Positions 24,052-35,713 of a DNA stretch of 64,000 nt are shown here, one piece after another (position 1 is the stretch's first letter; each line of letters opens with the position of its first letter). The position numbers were made by a program, and so were the translations under genes. Source of the stretch: Ophioceras dolichostomum (Eukaryota > Ascomycota > Sordariomycetes > Magnaporthales > Ophioceraceae); NCBI GenBank assembly GCA_003049485.1, contig PYST01000039.1, positions 117,641 through 181,640 on the forward strand, in the 5' to 3' direction. The notes below the pieces were generated by a model, which saw only the letters and a program-made list of their open reading frames with translations, searched no databases and had not been told where the DNA came from.

Positions 24052-26331
24052 GCACAGAGACAAGCAGAGAGGCACGGAGTACGGAACAAGCACACGCACA
24101 CGAGCGGCACGCGCACACTGACCTGCAGCCCTGTTGCACCCTGTGCTTCTAGCCCTGGGCCGCAGTGGAGTTGTCGAGAATGGCTTCACGGGCTGGATCG
24201 GATGCTAATACCAAACATACTCCCGTTGCCAGTCAGCAAACATCTGGTCGTCACCACATCCTGGCCACGACCCCAAAAATGATAGCACAAGGTAAAGTCG
24301 GTTGGATGTGCTTCCTCGCACTCGGACGGATGGATAGCCGGCGGCGACACCAGTCACTCTTTGGCCGGCGATTCTCGTCCTTGTTTTCGGGCCCGGTCCC
24401 ACAAACTCTTGCCCTCCCTCTCTCTCCTCCTCCTCCTCCCCTCTCGCTCGCTCGCACCGGTTTCCCATCCCATGTGTTTGTTCATCGAGAAGGGTGTACA
24501 GATACAGAGTAACGTGTATACCACTACTGCGACTATCACCACCTCCTCATTTCTCGTCCTAACGTTGTCCAGCAGAACTCGAAAACCGGGAGGTCGGAAT
24601 ACGACAGGAAAGCAAGAGAGAGCAAAGAGAGACAAGGATAATGAGAAGCGAACAGCTCGATAACAACGAACGTACCGGATCCATCCCTCGATTCAAGTGA
24701 TATCAGGAAAGGTCGCACAAAGAAAGCAGGTGCATTCCTACGTACATTGTGCTGTACGCGTTTCGTTCACCCACCCCCTCCTCCCTCCACCTATGACAAG
24801 CGACCAGGACAAGACGGACACGTAGTGCCGCATACACTAGCAAGCTGCACTAGCAAGCTGCACCAGCGGCTGCTTTACTCTAGCGCATAACGGTATCGGA
24901 TGAGATGGGATGGGACGTGATGGAACTCGGGACTGACCGTCTCTCTGTGCATCCATCTTCCCATCCATCCATGCATCCATCCGTATTCTCGTTTTTTTCT
25001 CGTCAATCTAGAGTGCAGTTTGTCCGCTTTAGTCGTCATCTCTCCCTGACTGCAGCAAGTAACAAGGACCATGCATACTGAGGGAGGGAGTGGAGGAATG
25101 GGGCCGAGGAAGGGTAGGGTATCTGCTATAATGGAGCAAGATACTCCGTGAAGATACTCCGTGAGAGTCTCCATGAAGATACGTGAAGATAATGTGGGAA
25201 TAGGAAGAAGGAGAGGTAGTAGAGGTGTTCAAGGTAAATTATGAGCATGCCGGATGGGGTCAGTCGATCCCGCCCGCTCGCTTGAGCTGTCGTGGTGCTG
25301 CAGTCATCCCTTGTCCCTTTCTTCCACCCCCTCCGCATCCATGTCCGCATCCATCCACCCCCCCTTGTCACCGGCCGGCCGCGATCGATACTATTGTATC
25401 CATCTGGCGGCTGCTTTTTTCGTTATCAGCCTCTGGGACGAGGACGACACCAGCCGTCGGACGAGGACCGGGGGAGGGAGAAAAGGGCCAAACATGCCGT
25501 GCCATCCCGATCCCAACAGTAGTGAGACTCACGACCGACCCATTGCAACGGATGGCCCTCTTCTCGTATGTATAAACCGCATGCCCCCATCTCCGTTGTC
25601 CATCCTTACCCATCCCATGCTCGCTCATGCACCCATCCTTCCTAGACCTCTTCTCTCAAGGAGACGCAGTCAGCTACTGCTCAGACGACACGCCAAATCT
25701 TGTTTGTTGCATTGCTCGACTTCGAACACACACATGATTCTGTCGTGATTATCATCACCCCTTTTGAACACTTGTTCCTCCTTTTCGCTGAACCCTTATT
25801 TTTTTCTGCACAACAGATTGAGAGGATCGGATCGCCCCTACCTACCATTTGCCTCCCTGCCAATCACCAATCCCTCTCTCACACGTTTCCAATCGGTACC
25901 CTGACAGTTGCATCTGGGGCCTTTTTTTGCCTCCTGGGCTCTGATTGACCCTGACCACGACCCGACTTGACCACCCACTCAATTCCATCCTGCAAGTCCT
26001 GCAGCTGGTAGCTGCAGCCACCCCGCATTCTTCGCTGTTCAATTGGCTGTTCTCTGCCAGGAAAACAGCACATTGAGACACTGCTGCTGCTGCTGCTTCT
26101 GCAGTGCTGCGCTGCTTGCGCTGCTGCTTTCCGAGCTTCCCATTGCTTGGGAGAGGTCCATTGCTTCTCTTGGTGGAAAGATAGTGAGAGTCAGAGAGCG
26201 GGAGATGGGCGGTGGCGGTGGACAGTACCGGCACGCAGAGAAGAAAAAAAAAGATTATAGGTAGTCCCAGGCCAGTGACTATCCTCCCCTCTCTTTTATT
26301 CCCCCCGTTTTTTTCCTTCTCTCTTCCACAC
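24052..26331. other. Intergenic region and leader of the zinc-knuckle gene
   Basis: Contains a 13-bp tandem duplication (CACTAGCAAGCTG at 24835-24847 and 24848-24860), a second one (AGATACTCCGTGA, about 25139-25164), and CTG/GCT-rich sequence at 26080-26130. The last 150 nt are pyrimidine-rich and include a short upstream ATG near 26205 whose frame closes with TAG at 26264. Otherwise nothing gene-like. Confidence 0.5.
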
Positions 26332-27303
26332 ATGCCAGCAGTGGACGAGAAGGGGATTCGGCAAGTCATAGACACCGTCTCCAGCAATAAACGAGAGCGC
26401 CATCAGCAACAGCCGTATTTCGCCCACTGGGGCCATACCGGCAGCTCCAACGGAAGTGTCGTTGGTGGTAGTGGTGGTAGTGGAGGAAGAAACACCACCA
26501 ACACCAACAGCCGCACTGCTGCCGCAGCAGACTCACGCACCGAGTCATCATCCGCCTATACCACCGTCATAGGCCCGCCGCCGTGCACCATCCCCAACTA
26601 TCCGACCTCAACTATAGGCCAGTCGTCCGCGACACCTTCTTCATACTGCAGCACCACCGGCTTCGGCACGGCCGCCGCATCGTCTGCTTCGACGTACACC
26701 ACGGACTCGTCGCAGCAGCAACAATTCCAACCAATGGCCGCCACCCTCGCCCCCGTGCCCGCCGGCGTCCTAGCCTGCGAGTTCCGCGACCTGCTCGGCT
26801 GCGCCGAGACGTTCGACGCCTCGACGCAGACGGACGCCTGGATCCGACACATCTGCCACTTCCACCTGCGGGACCGGTTCCCCTCGAAATCCCTGTGCTG
26901 GTTCTGCGACGACAACTCCCCCTTCGACGTCGCCGCCTACAAGAACTGCGACTCCTCCTCGCAGAGGCATCGACAAGCGCTTTTCGAGGCGCGCCTCCGC
27001 CACGTCCGCGACCACATCAGGGGTGGCTACTACGGGTACGAGGACATGCGGCCGGATTTCTCCCTGGTGAAGCACCTGTGGAGGAGGGGGCTCGTGAGCC
27101 AGGACGGGTACGAGAACTACACGTCGTACTCGGAGCTCCCGCAGTGCTATAAGCTGGAGGGGGTGAGGCCGCTGGACTGGGAGCCGGAGGAGATGAGGAG
27201 GGAGAGGGAGAGGAAGGGGAGGAAGGTTCATGATCAGGAGAAGGAGGATAGGGCTAGGAGGAGGGAGGAGAGGAGGGAGGAGAGGAAGATGAGGAGGGGT
27301 TAA
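26332..27303 (+). CDS. Fungal zinc-finger-like protein of unknown function
   Basis: Single exon, 323 residues. Upstream in-frame codons contain no ATG, so the ATG at 26332 is the start. Residues 1-145 are low complexity (Ser/Thr/Gly/Gln). From about 147 the sequence becomes conserved-looking: LACEFRDLLGCAETFD supplies two cysteines, and about twenty residues later WIRHICHFHLRDRF supplies histidines, a C2H2-like layout with a long spacer. CWFCDD follows as a second knuckle. A helical segment (RLRHVRDHIRGGYYGYED) and RPDFSLVKHLWRRGLVSQ come next; this order matches a widespread fungal family without a named function. The last 45 residues are Arg/Glu/Lys-rich, probably a charged helix or nuclear signal. 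Binding to nucleic acid or protein is an inference only. Confidence 0.78.
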   Translation: MPAVDEKGIRQVIDTVSSNKRERHQQQPYFAHWGHTGSSNGSVVGGSGGSGGRNTTNTNSRTAAAADSRTESSSAYTTVIGPPPCTIPNYPTSTIGQSSATPSSYCSTTGFGTAAASSASTYTTDSSQQQQFQPMAATLAPVPAGVLACEFRDLLGCAETFDASTQTDAWIRHICHFHLRDRFPSKSLCWFCDDNSPFDVAAYKNCDSSSQRHRQALFEARLRHVRDHIRGGYYGYEDMRPDFSLVKHLWRRGLVSQDGYENYTSYSELPQCYKLEGVRPLDWEPEEMRRERERKGRKVHDQEKEDRARRREERREERKMRRG

Positions 27304-29291
27304 AAAGAAAGAATAAAGAAGAAGGGAAAATTTTAGGAAAAAAAAATGAAAAAAGAGGAGAAAGAAAAGGGGAGTGGGTGCGATGAGATGAGATGGGACG
27401 TGATGCGGAAAGAGAGAGAGACATCAGGAGAAAGGCAACGAGAAAACATACTCCACTGAGGATTATGAGTTCAGGTTGTCGACACGACACAGACCTTGCC
27501 TTCCTTCCCGTTTTTATGTAACCTTGTTTTCCTTTTTGTTCTTTCTATCTCTCACCCCCGATCAACCTCCGGCTGTGCGGGGGCCGGGCCGTGTCTGGAG
27601 GTCAGTGATCGGAGGGGGATAAGGTCCGTGCCAAGCATGTCGACCGACTCGCCGGCCCACGGTGATGCCGGCCCAGACCTTGTTTCTGTTTTACCTCCGG
27701 AGGCCTCCCATTCCACTTTATATCTGTGCCGCATTTCTGCTTTTGTTTCCTTCTTTTCGCTGATTTGACTCGGGTTCGGGTCTTGTTTGTTTCCGTGGGG
27801 GTTTGTTTCTTGGGACGACTGCGTCAGGCGCGGGCCGTATAATCTACCGTGCCCTGCGCCAGCCTGCCACCCCCTTGCCCCTGTGTGGGCTTCTTCTTCT
27901 TCTTCTTGTCTGTTTTCTGCTGTAACACGATGATGACGCAATGACTTTATGACATAATGAGGAACGAAGGAAGATTGGGAATTTTCTGGACTGACCGCTG
28001 GGATACTAGTTCTCTGGGCGATATGCCCCGATTTTCATCCCTTTCGGAGGAGCCTGTCTTGAAAGCATGGCCATAGGCTGATCACCTATCTGTTCTTATT
28101 TGGGGGCTCGCTTCTACCAGTCACTAGGCTTGTTATAATGATAAGATAATGAGGATTCGGGGCGAGGATGGGGCCAGTGTATCCTGGGAAGAGGGCTCAA
28201 GGTTTAGTCTCGGTATGATGGATTCGGGCGGCCAGATTGTACTTCAACTTGTGATGAGATATGATAAGTACCCCCCATAGCATAGCAAACAATGAAACTT
28301 TTTCCGCTCTGTGCAACTTGTTAAATTTTGGATTACTGTAAGATGGATGGATGAAAGTTGTGTTCAAGTGTCGAAGGAAAAGAGAATGATGGGAGAAGGT
28401 ATAAGACGGCTGAGAGGCCAGATCGTCGCCCCCTATTCTCGTATCACCCACAAACGCGTGTGGCAAACCGGAAGAGAAAAAAAAAGGTTTCTTCTTGTCT
28501 GCAACCATGATGCGAGCGAATCGGAGATCCAGGAAAATAATACGAAACTGGTGCGTCTGTGTCTGTGGGTATTTGTGTGTGTGTGCCTGAGCTGTGTCTG
28601 CCTCGCTCAGAAGTGCGTTTGCTCCGCCTCAATCGGAGAGACAATGGCAGCCAATCCCCATTCGTGGCCCGCCCTTCATTGTAAGCCCCGTTCCCACATA
28701 CGGAGGAGAGTAGGGCAAAAATTGCATTTTGACAATATATTCGGGATAATAGAATAATACAGGGCTGTCGACCGCGAATACTCTGTTCATCAGGATGGAG
28801 AGGACATTCGTCGCTTACAACAAACGAGCAACATCACGAAATGAGGCGACAAGTGGAGGTAGCAACAGGCCTCCAGACCTTGCACGATTCGTCAAGAAAT
28901 ATAAGATTTTTCATCGATCCTAGAGTTCCCTGATACTCCAAGTTCAAACACCAGAGATAAAGCCAAAAGAACATATATACCGACCCATATACCCACATGG
29001 GAAGAGATCCAATGGAAAAGAAATAACGAAGATCCGAACGCCCTATCCACCATATAGAAGAGGGCGGGATCAACGGAGACCAAAAATGGGGGCGATCTAG
29101 AAGAAATAAGGGAGTGAGAAAATCCAGAATAGGGAAAGAGCGAGGAAAAGAAAAGATATCTCCTTGAGAAAGGAGAAAGTGAGAGTAAGAATCACATAGG
29201 CCGCCCAGTAAGAAAAACATAAAAAGAATCACCATAAACCCATCCACTTACTCTCACCCATCCCTTCAAAAGCCACATGCTCCAAAAAAAA
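27304..29291. other. Convergent intergenic region with an AT-rich, strand-biased island
   Basis: Lies between the 3' ends of two converging genes. The left part (27305-27360) is A-rich and probably holds 3' end signals. From about 28860 to 29270 the plus strand is markedly purine-rich and lower in GC than its surroundings. Its complement has a 137-codon hydrophobic frame (28834-29247) that starts with GTG and looks like a composition artefact. GT-rich microsatellite sequence lies near 28555-28600. Confidence 0.5.
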
Positions 29292-30782
29292 TCAGTGAAA
29301 CTCAGCATCGACCCTCCCGTACCTAATCCCATCCACCTTCAGCTCGAACCCCAGCCCCGCGCTGTCGACGATCATCTCGAGCGTGAAGTCCAGGTTGTCG
29401 AACTCGACCCCCCTCGTCGTGGTCAGGCGCGTGAACAGGCTGCGCGGCACGGCGTTCAGGTCGGTGGTCAGGGTGCAGACGTGGACGAGGTCGCGCGTGT
29501 ACGCCGCGGGCGGCTCGTCGGCCTCGCAGGCGATGAGGTCGTCGGTGACGACGAGGGACTGGCCCGGCCGGAAGTTGCGGGTGTAGTGGAAGGCTATGGG
29601 GGAGAGTGGGGATATTGCTTCCCCCTGTTTTTTTTTTTTTTTTTTTTTTTTTTCAGAACTCTCAAGTCAGCAAACAACGTAGCTTGGGACGGACGACGAC
29701 GAAGAAGACAAACAAACAGACAAACAGGCAGGCAAGCAAGCCGGAGTCGAGTATAGCAAAGAGAGAGAGGAAAAAAGAAAAGAAAAAGGAGATAAGAAGT
29801 GGCTCGGCTCACCTTAGCAATATGCCACTGCATCCTATCCGAAACCATCCACCTCTCCCACAACGGCGACCAATACCTCTCCGTGACCGAGTGCTTCTCC
29901 TCATCATACACCGTCGCGTACGACGTGCCGTAGTGCATCCTCGCCTTCCTCGAGATGACCATGTTCCCCTCCAATCCCCTCAGCACCGCTCCCCTCACGA
30001 CCGCCGTCCACGCGTACACGGGCTGCATGACCTCTATGCTGCCGAATTCGTCCGCGCCGGCGGCGCCAGCAGCAGCGCTGTTCGCGTGCGTGGGCCGCTC
30101 GCTGTAGGGAGGGGGCGCCGCGGACGTGAAGTGCGCCTTGAGCCGGCGGTACAGGTAGTCGGACTGCCCGAAGCCACCGACGAGGATGATGCCCGAGACG
30201 ACGCCTCCTTTCGCGCGGAGGCCCTCGACCTGGCCCTGGACGAGGTCGCAGACCTCCTTGACGACGGGCTCGAAGATGTCTTTCACTTGGGAGGCGGTCA
30301 TCACCATGAAGCCTGAGTCGATGTTGGCTTCTTCGTCGTCAGGAAGGCCGGGGAATCTACAAGTAGGAAGGAGGATATTTAACGTCAGCACTGACAAGAA
30401 AAAGTGATCCAACAAGGACACGTTAGTCAGTAAGGCAAGTGGCATATACTCACGGGATATTAACCTCCTGGTGCTCGTCCTCGTTGAAGTTCCGCTTCAC
30501 AAACTCCTCGAAGTACCGCAGCCCCATCTGCCACGTCTTGCCCTTCTTCACCTTCATCTCGTCGAAGCGGCTGTGGCCCAGCCGGTTGCGCACGTGCTCC
30601 TCGAAGCGGTAGTTGAGGAACGCGCTGCCGCACAGCCCGCCGGTGCCGACGGCCGACTCTTCGACGCGGAGGGGCTTCAGGGATATTATCTTGTACGCGA
30701 TCAAGCTGAATTTTTTTGGGAGTGTTAGTCTATGCCTTTTCTTCTTCATGGTGCACAGGATGACTACCTAGACTAGAGGGAA

Positions 30783-30837
<55 letters not shown>

Positions 30838-31762
30838 GGGCGGAGAAAGAACATACTCGACAGTACCACCTCCTCCGTCGCAAACGATGAAGTTATCCCC
30901 AACGTTCAGATGGTTCGGCTGGATCGCCTTGAGGGTGTACACCGCAGCGGCCTCGGGCTCGCTGATCATCTGGATGGCCGACCTGGCGCCCATGCCCGCG
31001 CGCTCCGCGGCCTGCAGCGTCGTGTTCTTGGCGGCGTCGGACCAGACCGCCGGGCAGGTCAGCACGAAGTCGACCTTGGTGCTCGCCATGAAGCTCTCGC
31101 CGTAGCGGCGCGTCAGCGTGTCCATGGTGTGGCGGTAGACCTGAGTCAGGTAGTCGGAGACGGCGTCGACGACCGTCTTGTTGTACCGCTTCAGCTGCGC
31201 CGCCGTCTCGAGCGGGGAGACGTAGAAGGGTAGCTTCTGGGACCGGTCCAGGAAGAGCTTGATGCACCGCAGCCGGGACTCCTCGGGCTTGAACTGGAAC
31301 CCCCATTTCACAGTGGGCTCGGTCCCTGCCGGCGCGTTGGCAGGGAGGTCGTAGGAGATCTCGGTCGGGACCTTGTCCGACGTGATGCCGTTGCCCCCCG
31401 GCCATGTCTTGATGATCTCGATGTCATCGGGCGTTGAGGTGTAGACGGCGGCGACTCTGTGTTTTTTATATTCTGGTTAGGATATGAGTTCGCCTGTGAC
31501 TGGGATGGGGTTGGAGTAGAGGTAGCAAATGCGGCACATTGAAAGAAAAAAAAAATATTCACCCAGAAAATGTCGTGCCGAAGTCCACCCCCACGATCAA
31601 CCGGTCCGGAATAGGGGCAAAATCCCGGGCCGGTTCCCGGATCGGGCCATTGATGGCCTCCGTGGACGACGGCGGTGAGTTGTACCCAGTGAAGTACCTG
31701 CTATCCGAGGTCCTCCGGCTAGACGAGGTGGATGTGCGGATTGGGAGGGTGACGTTATTCAT
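29292..31762 (-). CDS. HSP70-superfamily ATPase, HSP12A-like
   Basis: Five exons on the minus strand: 31762-31563, 31456-30857, 30705-30454, 30356-29813 and 29624-29292, all in phase, giving 642 residues. The actin/HSP70 nucleotide-binding elements are present: phosphate-1 loop VGVDFGTTFSG (about 58-67), phosphate-2 DGGGGTVDL (about 258-267, formed across the second splice junction) and adenosine motif GIILVGGFGQSDYLYRRL (about 405-422). ISEPEAAAVYTL is also diagnostic. The C-terminal part (AFHYTRNFRPGQSLVV) is that of the fungal HSP12A-like group, not the peptide-binding domain of classical HSP70, so general chaperone activity should not be assumed. Introns hold a (CT)24 tract (intron 2, transcript sense) and a run of 26 A directly before the last acceptor (intron 4). 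Its left neighbour is convergent. Confidence 0.92.
29628..29653 (-). repeat. 26-nt homopolymer (A in the transcript) abutting a 3' splice site
   Basis: Uninterrupted T run on the plus strand. In the HSP70-like transcript it is A26 immediately before CAG at the intron 4 acceptor, where a pyrimidine tract would be expected. Confidence 0.85.
30785..30832. repeat. (GA)24 microsatellite inside an intron
   Basis: Forty-eight bases of perfect GA dinucleotides on the plus strand, lying in intron 2 (30856-30706) of the HSP70-like gene, where the transcript reads as (CT)24, roughly 80 nt upstream of the acceptor. Confidence 0.9.
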
Positions 31763-34700
31763 GGTGGTGGTTGCGGCGAGACGTGCCGTGCTCTCTTAGA
31801 CGACGAAAGAGTGCCAGGTCAAAGGGGACCCAGCAGTACCGCCTCGGGCCTGACTAACAACACACCGACAGATACGTACGGCTCAGGGAGGCTGATGGAC
31901 AATCGTGATGCTGACGATGATAACGACGGAAGGGTGGTGACAGGAAGGGGATGTGAAACAGACAGGCACCGCCCTCCCTGCTGTCACACTCTCTGAGCCC
32001 GTCCTGGAGAGGGAGGTGGGATTACAGAAATACAAATACGATGTATGGAGTACAAGACACAGAATACCGAGAAACCAGGTCAATGAAAAAGGGGTACGTG
32101 AGGTGACGCAAAGGCAGCAGCAGCAGCGATATACGGGATGATGAGCCGCTCACTCAAGCAATGAATGCGCTGGGAAGACAAGCCGAAAGCAGCGGGAGAT
32201 GAAAGCGTTGGAACGGCGCAAACTGGCAATCGCAAAGGTGTAAAGAGTTATGACCCTGTTGCGCTTTGAAGCAAATGTTGACGGCTCGACGGGTTCGTTC
32301 CCAATGGTGGCTCAAGGTTAGGCAGATGTCAAGGGAGAGGGCTCATCGTTCAGGTTCAGATGCGGGGAGGAGTGAGCCCACGATCCAAGGTCCCCACACT
32401 GAGTACAGCCAGCCCTACGGAAAAGAAGGGTCTTTTGTCAGGCAGAGAAAAGATTGAACCGAGAAGCAAAAGTGTGGCGTCGTCGCAAGCCTCGCCAGCG
32501 GCCTTTCGTTCTTGCGTTTCTTTCTGTCTTTCCTACTTCACCGCCTGTGCCTCGGGGGGCGATGAGAGAAAAGTCGGGATCGAGATGGGGTGATGATGCT
32601 GATGATGCTGATGATTATGATTATGATGATGGACGATGCGGTGTGTTGTGTGCGCTGAAAGCCACTCAAGCGGCGAGGAATCAGCCCGGCTGGCTGGCTG
32701 CAGCTGCAGCTGGAGTTGGCGAGTTGTCGATGATAGGTCAGAGAGCCCCAATTTGAACTGTGGTTTCGATCTAGGAGCGCAAAGCAAAGAGGAGAAGAAA
32801 GAAGGGAAAGAAGGACAATGCGTCAATTAGGGCAATGGGGGGAGAACTGAGCCTTGTGGCAGTATAGTAATAGGTCCCTTCCCTCCTCGTGTTCTCCTTT
32901 TTAGCTTGGTCCTTTTGAGAACACCTTTCGACAGCCCCCTGGCAAAACAGAACAGGTTGTCCGACGACAGGGTTACCTATCCAGATATTCTGAATTGGAG
33001 TCGTGTTGGACGCGCGGTGACGACGGGAGGAGAGTGAAGGTGGGGGGGCAATTGAGGGGTCTCGAAATGTTGCTGCCTACGACCAAGCAAGCAACCACCA
33101 CGACGAACCTGAATCGAGTCCGTTATTTCGTCCCCTGCTGTTGCGGCTGATGGATGCAGTATGCAGCGGTCCCCAAGCAGACTTGAGCTCTCCAGCAGGC
33201 CTCCCGCCCCATTTATCTCCGGTTCATTCGAACAGGACCTACAGAAGCGTCCCTACTCTGACGTCTAATCCCAGGATACAAATCTATCACCGTGAGGAAT
33301 GCACACTATTGCTAACATCGTTGTTTTTTTCTCCGCAGAGCTCGCGGTGAAGAAGCATGTTGATGTCTCTAATGACACGTGATTCCCCTGCCGTAGTGCC
33401 GTACCTAGAGCTAGTGCCCCTGAACTAACTGACAGGGAAGATCCCTTGCTCCCGCACTCCTGGAATGGAGGATGGGATGGTACTCTAAACTCGTGTTCGT
33501 TGTGTCTGGAGCTTATCTGAGTGTGTGCATCGTCGTCGTCATCTGCTATGGGATGTCTCGGCCGTCACTCTCCTAGGCGGGATTGTCTGCATGCCTGCAT
33601 GTATGTTCTCTATTAGCGCAGGACCGGGCTGTTTTGTGCGTAGCCTGTCAGCCTAGGCAGCTAAATTCTTAGGCAAATCCTTCCCGACCCAGCCTGCTGG
33701 TCTGTCTGTCGGGTCGGCATAGACTTGTGAGAGTTCTTCAAACCACTTCGTGGAGGCAGGCGAGTTTCACTTTCTTTCCGCCCGCCAGCCGCGCGGTGTT
33801 TTCTTGAACCCCCGGCCCCCGCATTAGATCTGGGCCGCCGGATTGCAGTAGTACCTTAGCCCAACGATCCCAGGCCACGACCCGCCTCACACGCCCAAGA
33901 TGCATATCGGCGAATACAAGGCATGGTGCGCAGATGAGTAGATAGATATGTTGGTGGTTTCTTTTCTTCATACTACGATTAACGAGTCCTTCTAGTTCTC
34001 GACTAAGACTGGTATATATCAGTCCAGGGGTTTCGCATTCTCGAGTAAATCCGAGAGGAACGACTGCCAACCCTTGTCCACAAACCACTGGGCCAGAGAT
34101 AACGACAATGTCTTGCAATAACAACACCCCCGTGAAAACTGGCTAGCTACTACATACCGATATGACCCAAAAGACGGTTATCCATCAGTCTGCGAGATCA
34201 GATAGATATATAACAATACAAACTGCTGTTTGTTGTGCGACGGGGAGAAGGCATGGCAGAAAGACAAGAGACAAACCCCTTGAAAGTCGACAACCCGGTC
34301 GACTCGAGTCTCATTAGATCCGTCGCGTCCGATCTTTAGAAAAACAACAGACACCCTTGATCACGATGAGCGATGAGGTGATAAAAGACCCGGCGTGGAG
34401 AAAACGGATAGAGAGAAACCCTGATGACGGACGAGCTGAGATAGAGCCCCAAACTGTTGCATGTTTTCCGAACGCAAAAGCCGGCAAAAGATACCCAGAC
34501 AAGGTAGAGCCAAACTGAGAGCTAGGTAGGTAGCGACTTAGATACGCGAGCAGCGAAGTAGGAAGACGAGGGCACTGATACAACAAGTGAGATTCCACCT
34601 TTTTCCCCTGAGAGAGCCCTTCCTTTCCACGTCCTCTCCGGACAAACCGATCTAACAAAGGAGAGAGAAAGAGAGAGACAAGAAAAAAAAATGAAAGTCA

Positions 34701-35713
34701 ACAGCGAATAATAGTAAACAGGGGGACGGTTGAGGATCCGGCTCCCGTAGCGTATGGGGGCCAGCCGCGAGCGCCCTCTGAGTGCAATCTATAGCAAAAT
34801 AAGGGGGGGTATTGGTTTTTTTCTTTCTTTCCTTCCTGTGTCGACAAACTTGCGGAACTAGGTAGAGCAGAACGGACAAAAATCAGAAGAAATAGGAGAT
34901 ATGAGAGAGTCCCGGTGCTTGGGGGGAGTAGAGTGGTAAATATGTTAATTTAAGAGAGGGTTCCGAAGTCCATCCAAACCCACCCTTTCCATCCATTGCA
35001 CCCATCCTCCCGTAAGTTTCTGTTGCCTTTTGAAATAGAAGAAGGGGGTCTGAACCTCGATGACTGTAGTAGATGGACAAAAATGAGTGTTGAGAAACGA
35101 ATCGTCCTAGCTAGTTTTTTTTGCTCGAGACGAACGATTGCCTTACCTCTTTCCATTTCCCCTTCCCAGGTTCTTCTCTGGGAGTTAGGGAACCGGAAGA
35201 AGAAGGCAATCCTAATACAACCAAGATATTGTAAAGGTAAGGCGGTTAGATAGCTAAGGTAGGGAAGAAGTGGCTAGAGAGCGAGTGTCAATGAAGTCAA
35301 TGAAAAATGGCTGGGAGATGCAGCGGCGGTAGATAGATAGAAATGTGCGAGATAAATAACATGGAAATAAACGATATATATAGGTAGGTAGAGAGGCACG
35401 GTCAAGAAGATCGAGTTGAAATATGTGGGGAAAAAAATGTATGAACACCAAAGAACACCGACCCATGTTGTGTGTACGCGGATAGAACCAACGATGTGAA
35501 CGAGAGCGAGAAACGAAAAAAAGAAATCAAGGCGACAGAGCTTTAGTAAGTAGAAGAGAAGGGTATTGGAAAGAAGCGCAGGCGATATGCGACTTGTGTT
35601 TGTCTCCTCGAGGAGAAGCCAGAAGCAATGACGTTCTGTGACTCGAAGCAAAACGAACAACAACAAATGTCTGTGATGTGAAGTAGACAAAACAGGCAGG
35701 CAGGCAGGCCTAC
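31763..35713. other. Intergenic region, 3.9 kb
   Basis: Upstream of the HSP70-like gene and downstream of the IME2-type kinase, both on the minus strand. It contains a GAT-rich microsatellite at about 32590-32635, TATATA runs near 34205 and 35375, and a TAGGTAGGTAG motif near 35380. The right end (35250-35713) is probably the kinase 3' untranslated region. No convincing gene. Confidence 0.5.

Noticed and set aside
27928..27996. C/D snoRNA-like ATGATGA...CTGA pair
   Set aside because: No terminal stem and no C'/D' boxes; the spacing alone is not enough.
28834..29247. 137-codon hydrophobic minus-strand ORF
   Set aside because: Starts with GTG and is explained by a purine-rich complementary strand giving Phe/Leu/Ser codons; no family features. 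The composition anomaly is kept as a finding.
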